DNA of 64,000 bases from Niallia circulans NBRC 13626 (GTDB taxonomy: Bacteria; Bacillota; Bacilli; Bacillales; Cytobacillaceae): positions 1-64,000 of the forward strand of contig NZ_BCVE01000015.1 in assembly GCF_001591585.1 (NCBI RefSeq), read 5' to 3'. A program made the position numbers and the translations under genes. Shown here piece by piece: positions 54,600 to 63,514 of this stretch (position 1 is the stretch's first letter; the number at the start of each line of letters is the position of its first letter). The notes under the pieces were generated by a model. The model was given only the letters and a program-made list of their open reading frames with translations, was not told the origin of the DNA and did not search any database.

Positions 54600-56438
54600 A
54601 TGCGTCTATACTTCTATTTAAAGAAACTTTGTCAAAGATACTTTATTAGTTTTCAAAAGAAGCTTTTATGGAGTTTTCTTCTTACTTCCATTATTCCGTT
54701 AATCTCTTTAAGCGTTCTCTCTTATTTCCTGTCTTACAATATTGCAAAAAATAAAATATTTGATTCCATCTCTTATTCAAGTAATCAATTAAATGTAATT
54801 CTTTCTAATCGTTTTGAGCAGATGAAAAATGCATCCAGTTTAATTCAGAATTATTTATATCCTTTAGTAATTCAACCACCACAAAAGTTATCGGACCAAT
54901 TAGAATCATATAGCTCTGTTAGGAATAATATTATTTACTTAAAAGAAGCTTACTTGTTGGATAATATCACCATTTATATAAAACCACAATTTCTTTTTAG
55001 TGATGAAGGAATTACCTTCTTTTCTACAAATGATTTATATAAACGTGGAATAATAAATGACCAGCAACTATCTATTAGTACGAACAAGCTAGAATGGATT
55101 CTATCTGAGAATATTAATGAGCCCTTTGTTGTCAATCAGTCTTATCAAAATAAAAGGTATTTAAGTTGTTTTATCACTTACCAAAAGAAGGACACGAAAA
55201 CAATAGATTATGCCATTTTTCTTGATTTAGATGTAAAGGAAGTAAATCAATTACTTGATGAAAGTACTACTGACTCTTCTATTAATAGCTTTTTAATTGA
55301 TCAAAACGGAATTATTTTAGCACATAATAATAGCAGGCTTATCGGCCAGCCAATTGAAAAAAAGATATTTAACAAAATAGCAACAATGAATGAACAGCCC
55401 TTTAAAATCAAGGATAACCAGTATGTTTTTAAACGTAACGAAATAACTGGCTGGTATATTGTTACGGAAGTTCCAACAAGCTATATTGTTAAAAATACTA
55501 TAGTCCTTATAAGTATCTTAATTTCAGCGGTCATACTAGTTATTATCATTAGTATTGTCAGCAGTTTATTCATCTCCAAAGAATTAAGTAAAAAAATAAG
55601 AACAATAGCTAAAACGATTAAGTCAATCTCTTTAGATAATAATAATCTTATTTCTGTTAAGTTGCCTATAGATAAAAAAAAGGACTTTAAAGATGAATTT
55701 GATTCATTGGCAATAACATTTAATAATATGACAGAATCGATAAATACCAATTTTACTGCTATTTTAAATTTCAAAATACAGGAAGAAAAAATGAAATATC
55801 AGTTAGAACAATCTAAAATAAACCCTCACTTTCTATATAACATGCTTGATTCTATTAAAACTTGTCAAACCCTTGGTCGAATAGATGATGCAAATAAAAT
55901 GATATCCCAATTGGCACAGTTCTACCGAATGATTTTAAAGAAAGGCGATGAACTTATCCTAATAAAGGATGAACTAGAAATTGCTCAAGTTTATCTCCAG
56001 TTAGAAAAATTAAACAAAAGTATGGAATTTCATTGGATGATAGAGAAAGAGGAAGGAATTGAAAATTTTCTTATTCCAAAATTTGTTCTGCAGCCTATTT
56101 TGGAAAATTGTATCCACCATGGTATTAAAAATGTTAACACACCATTATCCATTCAAATTTCTATTACCTATAAAAATGATGCTATTCAATTTACGATCCA
56201 AGATAATGGGCGAGGAATTACGGATGAAAAGATAGAAACAATAAATCAGGTTCTAAACAATACTGCATTACGTACAAATCATTTTGGTCTAAGCAACGTA
56301 AATTCTCGATTATCTTTATATTCATCCGAAAACCCGACAATACAAATAAGTAGATTACATCCACAGGGTACTCTAGTTTCCTTCACTATCCACCAAATGA
56401 TATCGGAAGAATTATTTTTTGAAGAATTAGGAGGATAA
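54600..56438 (+). CDS. Sensor histidine kinase, YesM type, GH172 locus
   Basis: A 612-residue membrane kinase: helix at about 20-45, a large extracellular sensor domain (dCache-like LIDQNGIILAHNNSRLIGQ), a second helix at about 300-325, HAMP, then His410 in KINPHFLYNMLDS. The ATPase half is complete: N-box ILENCIHHGI, G1 DNGRGI and G2 HFGLSNVNSRL. ATG 54600 has GGAGGAG 9 bases upstream; the ATG at 54579 overlaps that site. The stop is one base from the response regulator start. Confidence 0.9.
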   Translation: MRLYFYLKKLCQRYFISFQKKLLWSFLLTSIIPLISLSVLSYFLSYNIAKNKIFDSISYSSNQLNVILSNRFEQMKNASSLIQNYLYPLVIQPPQKLSDQLESYSSVRNNIIYLKEAYLLDNITIYIKPQFLFSDEGITFFSTNDLYKRGIINDQQLSISTNKLEWILSENINEPFVVNQSYQNKRYLSCFITYQKKDTKTIDYAIFLDLDVKEVNQLLDESTTDSSINSFLIDQNGIILAHNNSRLIGQPIEKKIFNKIATMNEQPFKIKDNQYVFKRNEITGWYIVTEVPTSYIVKNTIVLISILISAVILVIIISIVSSLFISKELSKKIRTIAKTIKSISLDNNNLISVKLPIDKKKDFKDEFDSLAITFNNMTESINTNFTAILNFKIQEEKMKYQLEQSKINPHFLYNMLDSIKTCQTLGRIDDANKMISQLAQFYRMILKKGDELILIKDELEIAQVYLQLEKLNKSMEFHWMIEKEEGIENFLIPKFVLQPILENCIHHGIKNVNTPLSIQISITYKNDAIQFTIQDNGRGITDEKIETINQVLNNTALRTNHFGLSNVNSRLSLYSSENPTIQISRLHPQGTLVSFTIHQMISEELFFEELGG

Positions 56439-56439
56439 A

Positions 56440-58029
56440 ATGAAAAAAATTATAATGATTGACGACAACACCGTTTGTTTAGAAGGTATTTTCAAAAACA
56501 TAAAGTGGGAAGAGATGGGAGCAACCGTTTGTGGGATATATGCTAGTGGGATAGAAGCACTAAAAGAAATAGAAAAAATCCAGCCAGATATAGTTATTTC
56601 CGATATTCAAATGCCAGAAATAACTGGAATCGATTTGGCTAAAACCTTATTAACAAAATTTCCTTTTATAAAAATTATATTTATCAGTTCATATGATGAC
56701 TTTATTTATGCACAGGAAGCAATTAGACTTAATATTTGTGACTATGTCGAAAAGCCAATTGACTATGATTATCTCACTACTGTCATTCAAAAAGTACTCC
56801 GGAATATTCAACAAGAAAAAGAAACGATGGAACAGTTAAAACATAGTCAACCAATATTGAAAGAGAAATTCTTTTTAAACCTTATTAATGCTGGTCCAAC
56901 TTATGCAGAATACATGCTTCAAAATCAAGCTAGTTATCTAAATTTGCAATTTACAAAGAAGCAATACATTTGTGTATATTTAGAGATAAGTAAACATATA
57001 GACTGCATGAACAGCCTCGGAGTAGAGCGATATCATCTCAATACTTTTCAACTAATTCATGCTGTAGAAGACTACTTCTCCTCTGAGGATGTCTATACTA
57101 TAAATCAAGGTGGAAGAATAATTTTTATTGTTGGTCATAAACAATATCCCCATAAATTAAGTACTTTTGTTATGAAAGCTTTCGAGACGATAAAGAAACA
57201 GTTTGATTTTTTTACGATTACAATAGGAATTGGTCATGGCGTACAATCTATATGGGAAATTTCAAATTCTTATCGAAATGCAAAAAAAGCAACGGAATAT
57301 AAATTTATTTTTGGAGACGATAATATATATTCAACAGAAGAAATACATCAAGCTGCTCCTACTCCTCTTTTTCTATCGAGACAAGATGAAGAATTGCTCA
57401 TTAATTTAATCTCTAAAAAGGACAAACAGGGAATAAAAGAATTTCTAGCTTATATAGAAAAAAACTGGTCTAGTGTATATTATAATAAAAATGGCATTCT
57501 CTCATATATTTCATCCATTCTGTCAAAAATTTTGCGTTTTCTCTATGAAGTAGAAATTAAAGATACGGAAATTGTGGAGAAAATAACGCATACCTTTTCT
57601 ATCTTGGATACATTTAACACGGTAGAAGAAGTTTGTGAAAATCTAGAAAAAATTTGTCTTCTTACTAGCGAGAAAATTCAACAATCTATTCATTCTAAAC
57701 ATAATCAGATCGCTGAACAGATCATACAATTTATTGAGAATCATTATAATGATATAACTCTGAACTTAAATACAATCAGTAACCATATTAATATGAGCCC
57801 ATCCTATGTTGGATCTATTTTTAAGAAAGTTAAAAATACCAGTATATCTAAATATATTACATTTCTAAGAATAAATAAGGCAAAAGAATTCTTATCTTTT
57901 ACAAGCATACCAATTATGGAGATCAGTGAAAAAGTAGGTTATTCCAATCAATATTATTTTAGTGCATCCTTTAAAAAAGTAACCGGACTAACACCAACTG
58001 AATATCGTACTCATTCCACTATTGTTTAA
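56440..58029 (+). CDS. Response regulator with AraC-type domain, YesN type, GH172 locus
   Basis: A 529-residue protein: receiver domain with phosphorylation Asp55 in VISDIQMPE and Lys in VEKPI, a long middle region (about 125-425) with limited likeness to other YesN proteins, and a C-terminal AraC DNA-binding domain with NHINMSPSYVGSIFKKVK and ISEKVGYSNQYYFSASFKK. Coupled to its kinase. Probably activates the divergent GH172 transport operon. Confidence 0.9.
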   Translation: MKKIIMIDDNTVCLEGIFKNIKWEEMGATVCGIYASGIEALKEIEKIQPDIVISDIQMPEITGIDLAKTLLTKFPFIKIIFISSYDDFIYAQEAIRLNICDYVEKPIDYDYLTTVIQKVLRNIQQEKETMEQLKHSQPILKEKFFLNLINAGPTYAEYMLQNQASYLNLQFTKKQYICVYLEISKHIDCMNSLGVERYHLNTFQLIHAVEDYFSSEDVYTINQGGRIIFIVGHKQYPHKLSTFVMKAFETIKKQFDFFTITIGIGHGVQSIWEISNSYRNAKKATEYKFIFGDDNIYSTEEIHQAAPTPLFLSRQDEELLINLISKKDKQGIKEFLAYIEKNWSSVYYNKNGILSYISSILSKILRFLYEVEIKDTEIVEKITHTFSILDTFNTVEEVCENLEKICLLTSEKIQQSIHSKHNQIAEQIIQFIENHYNDITLNLNTISNHINMSPSYVGSIFKKVKNTSISKYITFLRINKAKEFLSFTSIPIMEISEKVGYSNQYYFSASFKKVTGLTPTEYRTHSTIV

Positions 58030-58143
58030 ATATTTTTATTCTACTATCAATTTTCTCGATGACACCTATCTGAATATTCATCTTTATTATTCATCCCATC
58101 CAATATAAGATTAATATAAATGAATAGGAAAGGGTGTAAATCC

Positions 58144-58701
58144 ATGAAAAAAATTGCTGTTATTGATGGAGGAACTCGTTCAAATGGGAATACAGCACTC
58201 CTGACAGAAAAAGTAATCGACGGTGTGCCGGTAGATAATATTCTGCTTAGAGAGTATACTATCCTTCCTATAATGGACATGCGCCACACTTTAGAAGGAT
58301 TTCAAAAAAGAGAGGATGACTACAATTCAATAGTGGATCGCATACTTCCTCATGATATATTAATCTTCTCTACTCCTATATATTGGTACAGCATGTCTGG
58401 TTTAATGAAGAATTTTATTGATCGGTGGTCTCACTCACTTAGAGATTTAAGCTATCCTGATTTCAAAGCGAAGATGGCGACAAAAAAAGCTTATGTCCTG
58501 GCTGTTGGTGGAGATAATCCCACTATAAAAGGCATACCTATGATCCAGCAATTTCAACATATTTTTGATTTTATGGGGATTGAGTTTGGAGGATATATTT
58601 TAGGTAATGGTAATAAACCTGGGGATATTTTGGAGGATAAAAATGCCATTTTTGCGGCTACTCAGTTAAATAAGGAATTTTTAAAAGGGTTTGGGAAATA
58701 A
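58144..58701 (+). CDS. NAD(P)H-dependent flavin oxidoreductase, flavodoxin-like
   Basis: A 185-residue flavodoxin-fold protein. The FMN phosphate-binding loop GGTRSNGNTALL (about 9-20) and TPIYWYSMSGLMKNFIDRW (about 79-97) are typical of NADPH-dependent FMN reductase/iron-sulfur flavoprotein families. Physiological acceptor unknown (quinones, azo or nitro compounds are usual). ATG 58144 has AAAGGG upstream at good spacing. Monocistronic; a dispersed hairpin repeat follows. Confidence 0.82.
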   Translation: MKKIAVIDGGTRSNGNTALLTEKVIDGVPVDNILLREYTILPIMDMRHTLEGFQKREDDYNSIVDRILPHDILIFSTPIYWYSMSGLMKNFIDRWSHSLRDLSYPDFKAKMATKKAYVLAVGGDNPTIKGIPMIQQFQHIFDFMGIEFGGYILGNGNKPGDILEDKNAIFAATQLNKEFLKGFGK

Positions 58702-58721
58702 ATATCTCAATCAAATATAAC

Positions 58722-58763
58722 CCCAAACAATTATACGTAAAAACATTCATATAATTGTTTGGG
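58722..58763. repeat. Dispersed hairpin repeat, copy 2
   Basis: Perfect 14-bp arms CCCAAACAATTATA and TATAATTGTTTGGG around a 14-base loop, preceded by AATATAACC. Same element as at 30032-30081, 28 kb away. It lies 20 bases after the oxidoreductase gene. Confidence 0.8.
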
Positions 58764-58789
58764 TAACCACCAATAAATGTGATGCTGCT

Positions 58790-59257
58790 CTACTTTTTTG
58801 CTTTTATCTTCGCTACCCCTAAAGCATAATGGCTGAATAAAACATTCTCTATCATCTCTCCTTGCGACTCTTCGCAATCAACAATAACAATTATTTCCGA
58901 TTGGAATCCCTTCAGTAATCTTCTCTTCTTTTTTACTATAAGTTCTGTAAAAAGACGAATTACAAATCCAAGTAAAAAGCCAGCTGCCGCACCAATTAGG
59001 CCCCAGTATATCGGTCCCCATGCAAGCTTAAATCCTATACTTGCAAAAACAACTGATAATGCCGTTGCTAATGCAATACCTATATCAATAAGAGAAGTTC
59101 CGTCTGACCGATGCAAGTCATCAAAAATCTTTCGTTGCTCCGTTCTATTATCAAGTGGAACAACAAATATATTTTCTTTTTTTATTCCCTTTTTTTCTAA
59201 CGTGCTGAGAGCCATTTCTATAAAAATGGAGTGTTCAAATGTCGAAAATAATTGCAT
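58790..59257 (-). CDS. Membrane protein of unknown function with flanking soluble domains
   Basis: A 155-residue protein: a soluble N-terminal part (FEHSIFIEMALSTLEKKGIK, ENIFVVPLD), two glycine-rich hydrophobic segments at about 58-75 and 82-104, and a soluble C-terminal part with strands like EIIVIVDCEES. The layout recalls YflT-like stress proteins, with a ferredoxin-like fold split around a membrane hairpin; this is inference. It begins one base after the stop of the upstream membrane gene, so the two act together. Confidence 0.65.
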   Translation of the reverse strand: MQLFSTFEHSIFIEMALSTLEKKGIKKENIFVVPLDNRTEQRKIFDDLHRSDGTSLIDIGIALATALSVVFASIGFKLAWGPIYWGLIGAAAGFLLGFVIRLFTELIVKKKRRLLKGFQSEIIVIVDCEESQGEMIENVLFSHYALGVAKIKAKK

Positions 59258-59258
59258 A

Positions 59259-60047
59259 TTAATTCACCTTTTGTCCTTTTAATACTTGAAAAGACGAAGA
59301 TTGATATTTTTCCCTAAAATAGGAACGTTGTTCTTTATCATATAACTTATTGTTTTCTACTGTATTTATATAAGAATCAAATATTGCAAACCCATAAATA
59401 GATGGAAAAAACAAAAGCCACTCTGGATTAATTACATCTGTCGCTTGTTTGATTTCTCCCAAAAATAAAAGAGACAAAGCTTCCAGACCATGCGATAAAT
59501 AAAAAAACACAACTCCCCAAATGATAACAAAAAATGCAGTTATTACTCTATGAATGTATAATTGACCCAAACCAGGCATAAATAGGGACCAAATAATGGC
59601 CATAATAGGATTTCTTTTATCAAGATAATTGATTTCCATTATACCAATACTAAAAGAATTAAAGCGATGCTCCTCTCTTTCTACCAGCACAAAGATTTTG
59701 TTTAAATCTACCGTCGTTCGATAGCTATCCCAAATAGCGAAAATATAAACTGGGATATAAATGAGTAACCACCTTGTATCCAAGATTTCTTTAGCCTTTT
59801 CAATCTCTCCCTGAAAGGAATAAATCATCGACAAATTTAAATTGCAGTTAACATTTACTACTACTTCCCAAATAAATAAAACGAATCCCCTCAGGTATTT
59901 AGATAAGAGAAGATGACCAAATCCAGGGAAAGCAGCACTCCACCATGCAATGATATAAGGATTTCGCAGGTGAATTTGTGTTGTCCCAAGAGTACTTACA
60001 TGCGCTCTATATCTTCTTGCTGTATTGTCATTGGTAAAGTTATCCAT
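59259..60047 (-). CDS. Internally duplicated multi-pass membrane protein, unknown
   Basis: A 262-residue protein made of two copies of a module of about 90 residues (about 29-119 and 146-235). Each begins with NP..A..WS...PG.G and ends with WLL...P.Y.FAI.DSY..TV..NK. Each module has about three hydrophobic segments; the PGFGHL/PGLGQL turn resembles TM2-type domains. ATG 60047 has AAGGTGA 8 bases upstream; the frame extends 72 bases upstream without likeness. Operon with the 155-residue gene. Function unknown. Confidence 0.7.
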   Translation of the reverse strand: MDNFTNDNTARRYRAHVSTLGTTQIHLRNPYIIAWWSAAFPGFGHLLLSKYLRGFVLFIWEVVVNVNCNLNLSMIYSFQGEIEKAKEILDTRWLLIYIPVYIFAIWDSYRTTVDLNKIFVLVEREEHRFNSFSIGIMEINYLDKRNPIMAIIWSLFMPGLGQLYIHRVITAFFVIIWGVVFFYLSHGLEALSLLFLGEIKQATDVINPEWLLFFPSIYGFAIFDSYINTVENNKLYDKEQRSYFREKYQSSSFQVLKGQKVN

Positions 60048-60252
60048 AACTACATTCACCTTTTCCATATATATAACTGAGGATAAATAATCACTCCAAG
60101 TTATTTTTAACAAAATCATGTAATTCTATCCATCTGCCGATTTTTAAGTACAATAAAACTAGGAGGAAATAAAAAAGATAAGAATCTTTGGGCTATTACG
60201 TTTATGTTAAAATGTACATAAATACAAAAATTTTTCAAAAGGGGGAAATGGA

Positions 60253-60939
60253 TTGTCTCAAGCACTAATATTTGATATGGATGGTACACTCTTTCAAACA
60301 GACAAAATTTTAGAACTATCTTTAAATGATACTTTTCATTACTTGCGCTCGATTCATCAATGGGATGGAGACACGCCAATAGATAAATACCGCGAAATTA
60401 TGGGTGTTCCATTGCCGATTGTGTGGGAAACATTATTGCCTCATCATTCCCTTCGTTTAAGAGAAGAAATAGATGCTATTTTTCTCGAACGATTAGTGAC
60501 AAATATAAAAAAAGGCAAAGGGGCCTTATATCCAAATGTAAAAGAAGTTTTCTCCTATTTAAAAGAAAATGATTTCTCTATTTATATCGCTAGTAATGGT
60601 TTAACAGCATACTTACAAGCGATTGCTGAATATTATCAATTGGATAAATGGGTGACAGAGACATGCAGTATTCAGGATATTGAATCACTGAATAAGTCTG
60701 ACCTTGTTTGTAGGATTATTAAGAAACATGGAATTACTCGAGCAGCTGTTGTGGGAGACCGCCTATCTGATATAAAAGCTGCAAAGGAAAATAACCTTCT
60801 ATCTATCGGTTGTAATTTTGATTTTGCTAAAGATGACGAATTGAAGCAAGCAGATATAATTATTGATGACCTTATCGAATTAACTTCTATTCTAGCAGCA
60901 TCATCTTCATTTCAAATAAAAAATAGTACGATTAAATAA
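60253..60939 (+). CDS. HAD-family phosphatase
   Basis: A 228-residue haloacid dehalogenase-type hydrolase: motif I FDMDGTLF with nucleophile Asp8 and Asp10, motif II in IASNGL, the motif III Lys in LNKSDLV, and motif IV VGDRLSDIKAA. A helical cap domain follows motif I, as in phosphoglycolate phosphatase or beta-phosphoglucomutase relatives. Substrate unknown. TTG start with GGGGG 7 bases upstream; the nearby ATG is out of frame. Confidence 0.85.
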   Translation: MSQALIFDMDGTLFQTDKILELSLNDTFHYLRSIHQWDGDTPIDKYREIMGVPLPIVWETLLPHHSLRLREEIDAIFLERLVTNIKKGKGALYPNVKEVFSYLKENDFSIYIASNGLTAYLQAIAEYYQLDKWVTETCSIQDIESLNKSDLVCRIIKKHGITRAAVVGDRLSDIKAAKENNLLSIGCNFDFAKDDELKQADIIIDDLIELTSILAASSSFQIKNSTIK

Positions 60940-61121
60940 TAACTTTCCTATACGGAAGGGAAAAAGTGAATATGCAGGGATAATTTCAGCGCTTCTTGCC
61001 ATATATTTTCATGGTCATTAACATTAATGCGAACCAAGTTTTGTTTGCTATTTTTAGATTGCCGAAAACTGAAAATGTTGTGATGTAAAACTTAAATCAG
61101 CTAAAATGGTTGAAATGTATA

Positions 61122-61168
61122 AGTCCTTTAGAAATAGACGAGCTCACTTTCTGTCTATTTCTTGGACT
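61122..61168. other. Long hairpin overlapping the end of the small membrane gene
   Basis: AGTCC-AGAAATAGAC pairs with GTCTATTTCT-GGACT with a small bulge and a 13-base loop. It overlaps the last codons of the gene ending at 61155. No strong T tract follows on either strand, so it may be a weak terminator. Confidence 0.5.
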
Positions 61169-61454
61169 GCTTATTTTTATCAACTTCATCCTCATTATTA
61201 ATATGACCTGTTATAACGTCTATTGAATTATCAAAAAATTTGCTGACTTTCCCTAGTTTCCCATTATCCGTATCTGTATTTTTTGAATTTGGTTTATAAT
61301 ACTTAATAACTACTCCAAATATTGCACTTACAAACACAATCCAACTCCAATATGGCATTAATTCTAACCCTTTTGGCAGCAAATAAAACCAATTTATTCC
61401 CAGTACTATATAACTTATAAGTATAAATGCTGATCCAATTATATTTCTGATCAT
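61155..61454 (-). CDS. Small membrane protein, unknown
   Basis: A 99-residue protein with two hydrophobic segments (about 5-25 and 35-50) and a charged C-terminal tail (NEDEVDKNKQSKK). No family recognised. GGAGGTAGATATTAAAGC precedes the ATG at 61454, a reasonable ribosome site. Downstream of the ABC cassette on the same strand, possibly co-transcribed. Confidence 0.62.
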   Translation of the reverse strand: MIRNIIGSAFILISYIVLGINWFYLLPKGLELMPYWSWIVFVSAIFGVVIKYYKPNSKNTDTDNGKLGKVSKFFDNSIDVITGHINNEDEVDKNKQSKK

Positions 61455-61529
61455 GCTTTAATATCTACCTCCATTTTTTAATCCTTATGCCTACCCGAAT
61501 AAGAGTTCACTAAGTGCCTAAAGGTCTAA

Positions 61530-61549
61530 GACCCCTCATTTAAGGGGTC
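61530..61549 (-). terminator. Hairpin at the end of the ABC cassette
   Basis: GACCCCT and AGGGGTC form a 7-bp stem with a 6-base loop. It overlaps the ABC ATPase stop codon; the T tract after it is poor, so termination may be partial. Confidence 0.5.
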
Positions 61550-62450
61550 AGTCTAAAAATATCTCTTCTAAAGTCGGTTCCTCAACATTGACTCGGTAAA
61601 CGTTAGTATTACATGCCGTTAGGGCCCTTGTTATTTCAGAAATTCTATTTTCTTCATCAACTGTAATAGTCAGCGAATCCTCTTTACAGTGAATTTCCGT
61701 ACCTTTATCTTTAATCCATTGTTGAAACTTTGATAATTCTGAAACAGGGATTGGACTATGTTTAATGTTCACGATAATATTGGAACGGTAAAATGCTCTG
61801 AGTTCATCCATTGTTCCGATTTTTACAATCTTGCCTTCTTTCATGATAGCAATTCTTGTACATAATTTCTCGACCTCATCCAAATTATGAGAAGTTAAAA
61901 AAATAGTCTTGCCTTCTCCATGCAGTCTTTTAATCAGCTTTTGAATTTGGATTGCTGATTCTGGATCCATTCCCGATGTTGGTTCATCCAAAAATAACAG
62001 GTCAGGATCATGGATTATAGCCTGAGCGACACCAAGTTTCTTTTTCATTCCAAAAGAGAACTTTCCTAATTTTTTATTAGCATGATCAGCTAATCCGACT
62101 GCATCCAATACCTCTAGACACACACTTTTTTGCGCAGGATTACCAGATAGTGCAGAGAAGAACCGCAAATGCTCCAGTGCTGTAGTGGATTCGTAGAAAC
62201 TTGAATAATCAGGCAGGACACCAACTTTTCTTTTAAGCACTATGTCATCTATCTTTCCTCCCAACAAAGAAAATGAACCTGAAGTAGGTTTCGCAATCCC
62301 TGTCAGCATATTGATAAAGGTTGATTTCCCGGCGCCATTTCTACCAAGAAATCCAAATAATTCCCCTTTCTCAATTGTTAAATCAATTCCGTTAACTACC
62401 GTTATTCCGTTATACTTCTTTGATACCTTTACTGCTTTAATAGCTGACAT
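61548..62450 (-). CDS. ABC transporter ATPase (ABC-2 export type)
   Basis: A 300-residue ATPase: Walker A FLGRNGAGKSTFINML, signature region KFSFGMKKKLGVAQAI (SFGM in place of the usual SGGM), Walker B LLFLDEPTSGMD and switch His in LTSHNLDEV. A C-terminal domain of about 80 residues follows, as in NatA/bacitracin-type exporters. ATG 62450 overlaps the permease stop in TGATG, with GGAGG 8 bases upstream. The substrate may be a peptide, a lipid or an antibiotic. Confidence 0.9.
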   Translation of the reverse strand: MSAIKAVKVSKKYNGITVVNGIDLTIEKGELFGFLGRNGAGKSTFINMLTGIAKPTSGSFSLLGGKIDDIVLKRKVGVLPDYSSFYESTTALEHLRFFSALSGNPAQKSVCLEVLDAVGLADHANKKLGKFSFGMKKKLGVAQAIIHDPDLLFLDEPTSGMDPESAIQIQKLIKRLHGEGKTIFLTSHNLDEVEKLCTRIAIMKEGKIVKIGTMDELRAFYRSNIIVNIKHSPIPVSELSKFQQWIKDKGTEIHCKEDSLTITVDEENRISEITRALTACNTNVYRVNVEEPTLEEIFLD

Positions 62451-63139
62451 CAGCATTCCCTCCTCTTGAAAAATAAATTAGTAAGATAAATTAAGATGCC
62501 TGCAAATACAAGAAGAACTAAGAAACTATAATCATTTAAGTCTAGATAATAAAAAGGTGATATATATTTTAGCCAGCTAATAGCTGGATTAGCACTGAGC
62601 GCAAACCAACCTCCTAGTATTGGTAACAATATCCCTCCAAGAATCCCAAGGAACATAGTTACTCCTGGCTTAATGATGAGTACAGACATTAAGAGAACAA
62701 ATGATATCTGCAATGTAAGTAAGCTCATCGTCTGAGCAAAAACTAAAAGATCTATTTTTTCTGTTGTTAAAGCAATTATTAAGAATGATAAAAACAGGCA
62801 GACAAACCAAAACATCCAAATACCCAAAAACTTACCAATTATAATGGAAAACCTAGTTGTTTTAGTAACTAAAAATCGCATGGTTCTCTCATGGATTTCT
62901 CTATTTATACTGTCATGAGATAAACTCGCCACAAATAAATGTCCAAAAAACATCACTAAAAACAATAATCCAACTAAATGAACTTCACTAGCCTCTTTCG
63001 GTGTCAGTTCCATTGCTGTAGCTAAAATATCAGCAAACTTAGCCGTATAATAGGATGTGACTAAAAATACCAAGATTAACAGAATAGATTTAACCCCTTT
63101 GAATAATTGGAGAAATTCTCTTTTCCCTATAGTAAGCAT
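62450..63139 (-). CDS. ABC-2 type permease
   Basis: A 229-residue membrane protein with six predicted helices, starting MLTIGKREFLQLFKG as is typical for ABC-2 permeases. The early SINREIHERTMRFLVTKTTR loop is the usual coupling segment. It pairs with the ATPase gene it overlaps. Genes of this kind often lie beside an OmpR-type two-component system, as here. Confidence 0.85.
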   Translation of the reverse strand: MLTIGKREFLQLFKGVKSILLILVFLVTSYYTAKFADILATAMELTPKEASEVHLVGLLFLVMFFGHLFVASLSHDSINREIHERTMRFLVTKTTRFSIIIGKFLGIWMFWFVCLFLSFLIIALTTEKIDLLVFAQTMSLLTLQISFVLLMSVLIIKPGVTMFLGILGGILLPILGGWFALSANPAISWLKYISPFYYLDLNDYSFLVLLVFAGILIYLTNLFFKRREC

Positions 63140-63194
63140 AATATTAAACTCTCTCTTTCCTCAAAATTTATATACAAATTCTCTTAACTACCGC

Positions 63195-63365
63195 TTAATC
63201 TCTAACTCTTTGCTCCCGAAAATGGAGGAGAATTTGACCAATTATTCCAATCATCAGGATGATCGCTAAGCTAGAGTAATTCTGAGCTGCAAATTCATTT
63301 CCAATATGTCTTGAAAGCATAATTACGGCAGCTACGGTTGCTATAGCACTAAATACTTTTTTCAT
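63195..63365 (-). CDS. Small membrane protein upstream of the ABC cassette
   Basis: A 56-residue protein with two hydrophobic segments (about 3-20 and 31-48) and a basic end (FREQRVRD). Start ATG 63365 after GAGGTG. Unknown function; it lies 55 bases upstream of the permease and may be part of the exporter operon. Confidence 0.6.
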   Translation of the reverse strand: MKKVFSAIATVAAVIMLSRHIGNEFAAQNYSSLAIILMIGIIGQILLHFREQRVRD

Positions 63366-63514
63366 TTTACACCTCATTTCTTTAATCTATAAGGATTATA
63401 TCTATCGTACCTTAACCCTTTAAAATCGGAACCTTAATTCTTCCTTAATTTCTAATAATGAGGAAAAAAAATGATATGATATCTTTATATTTGGACATTA
63501 GGGAGACAAGTTAT

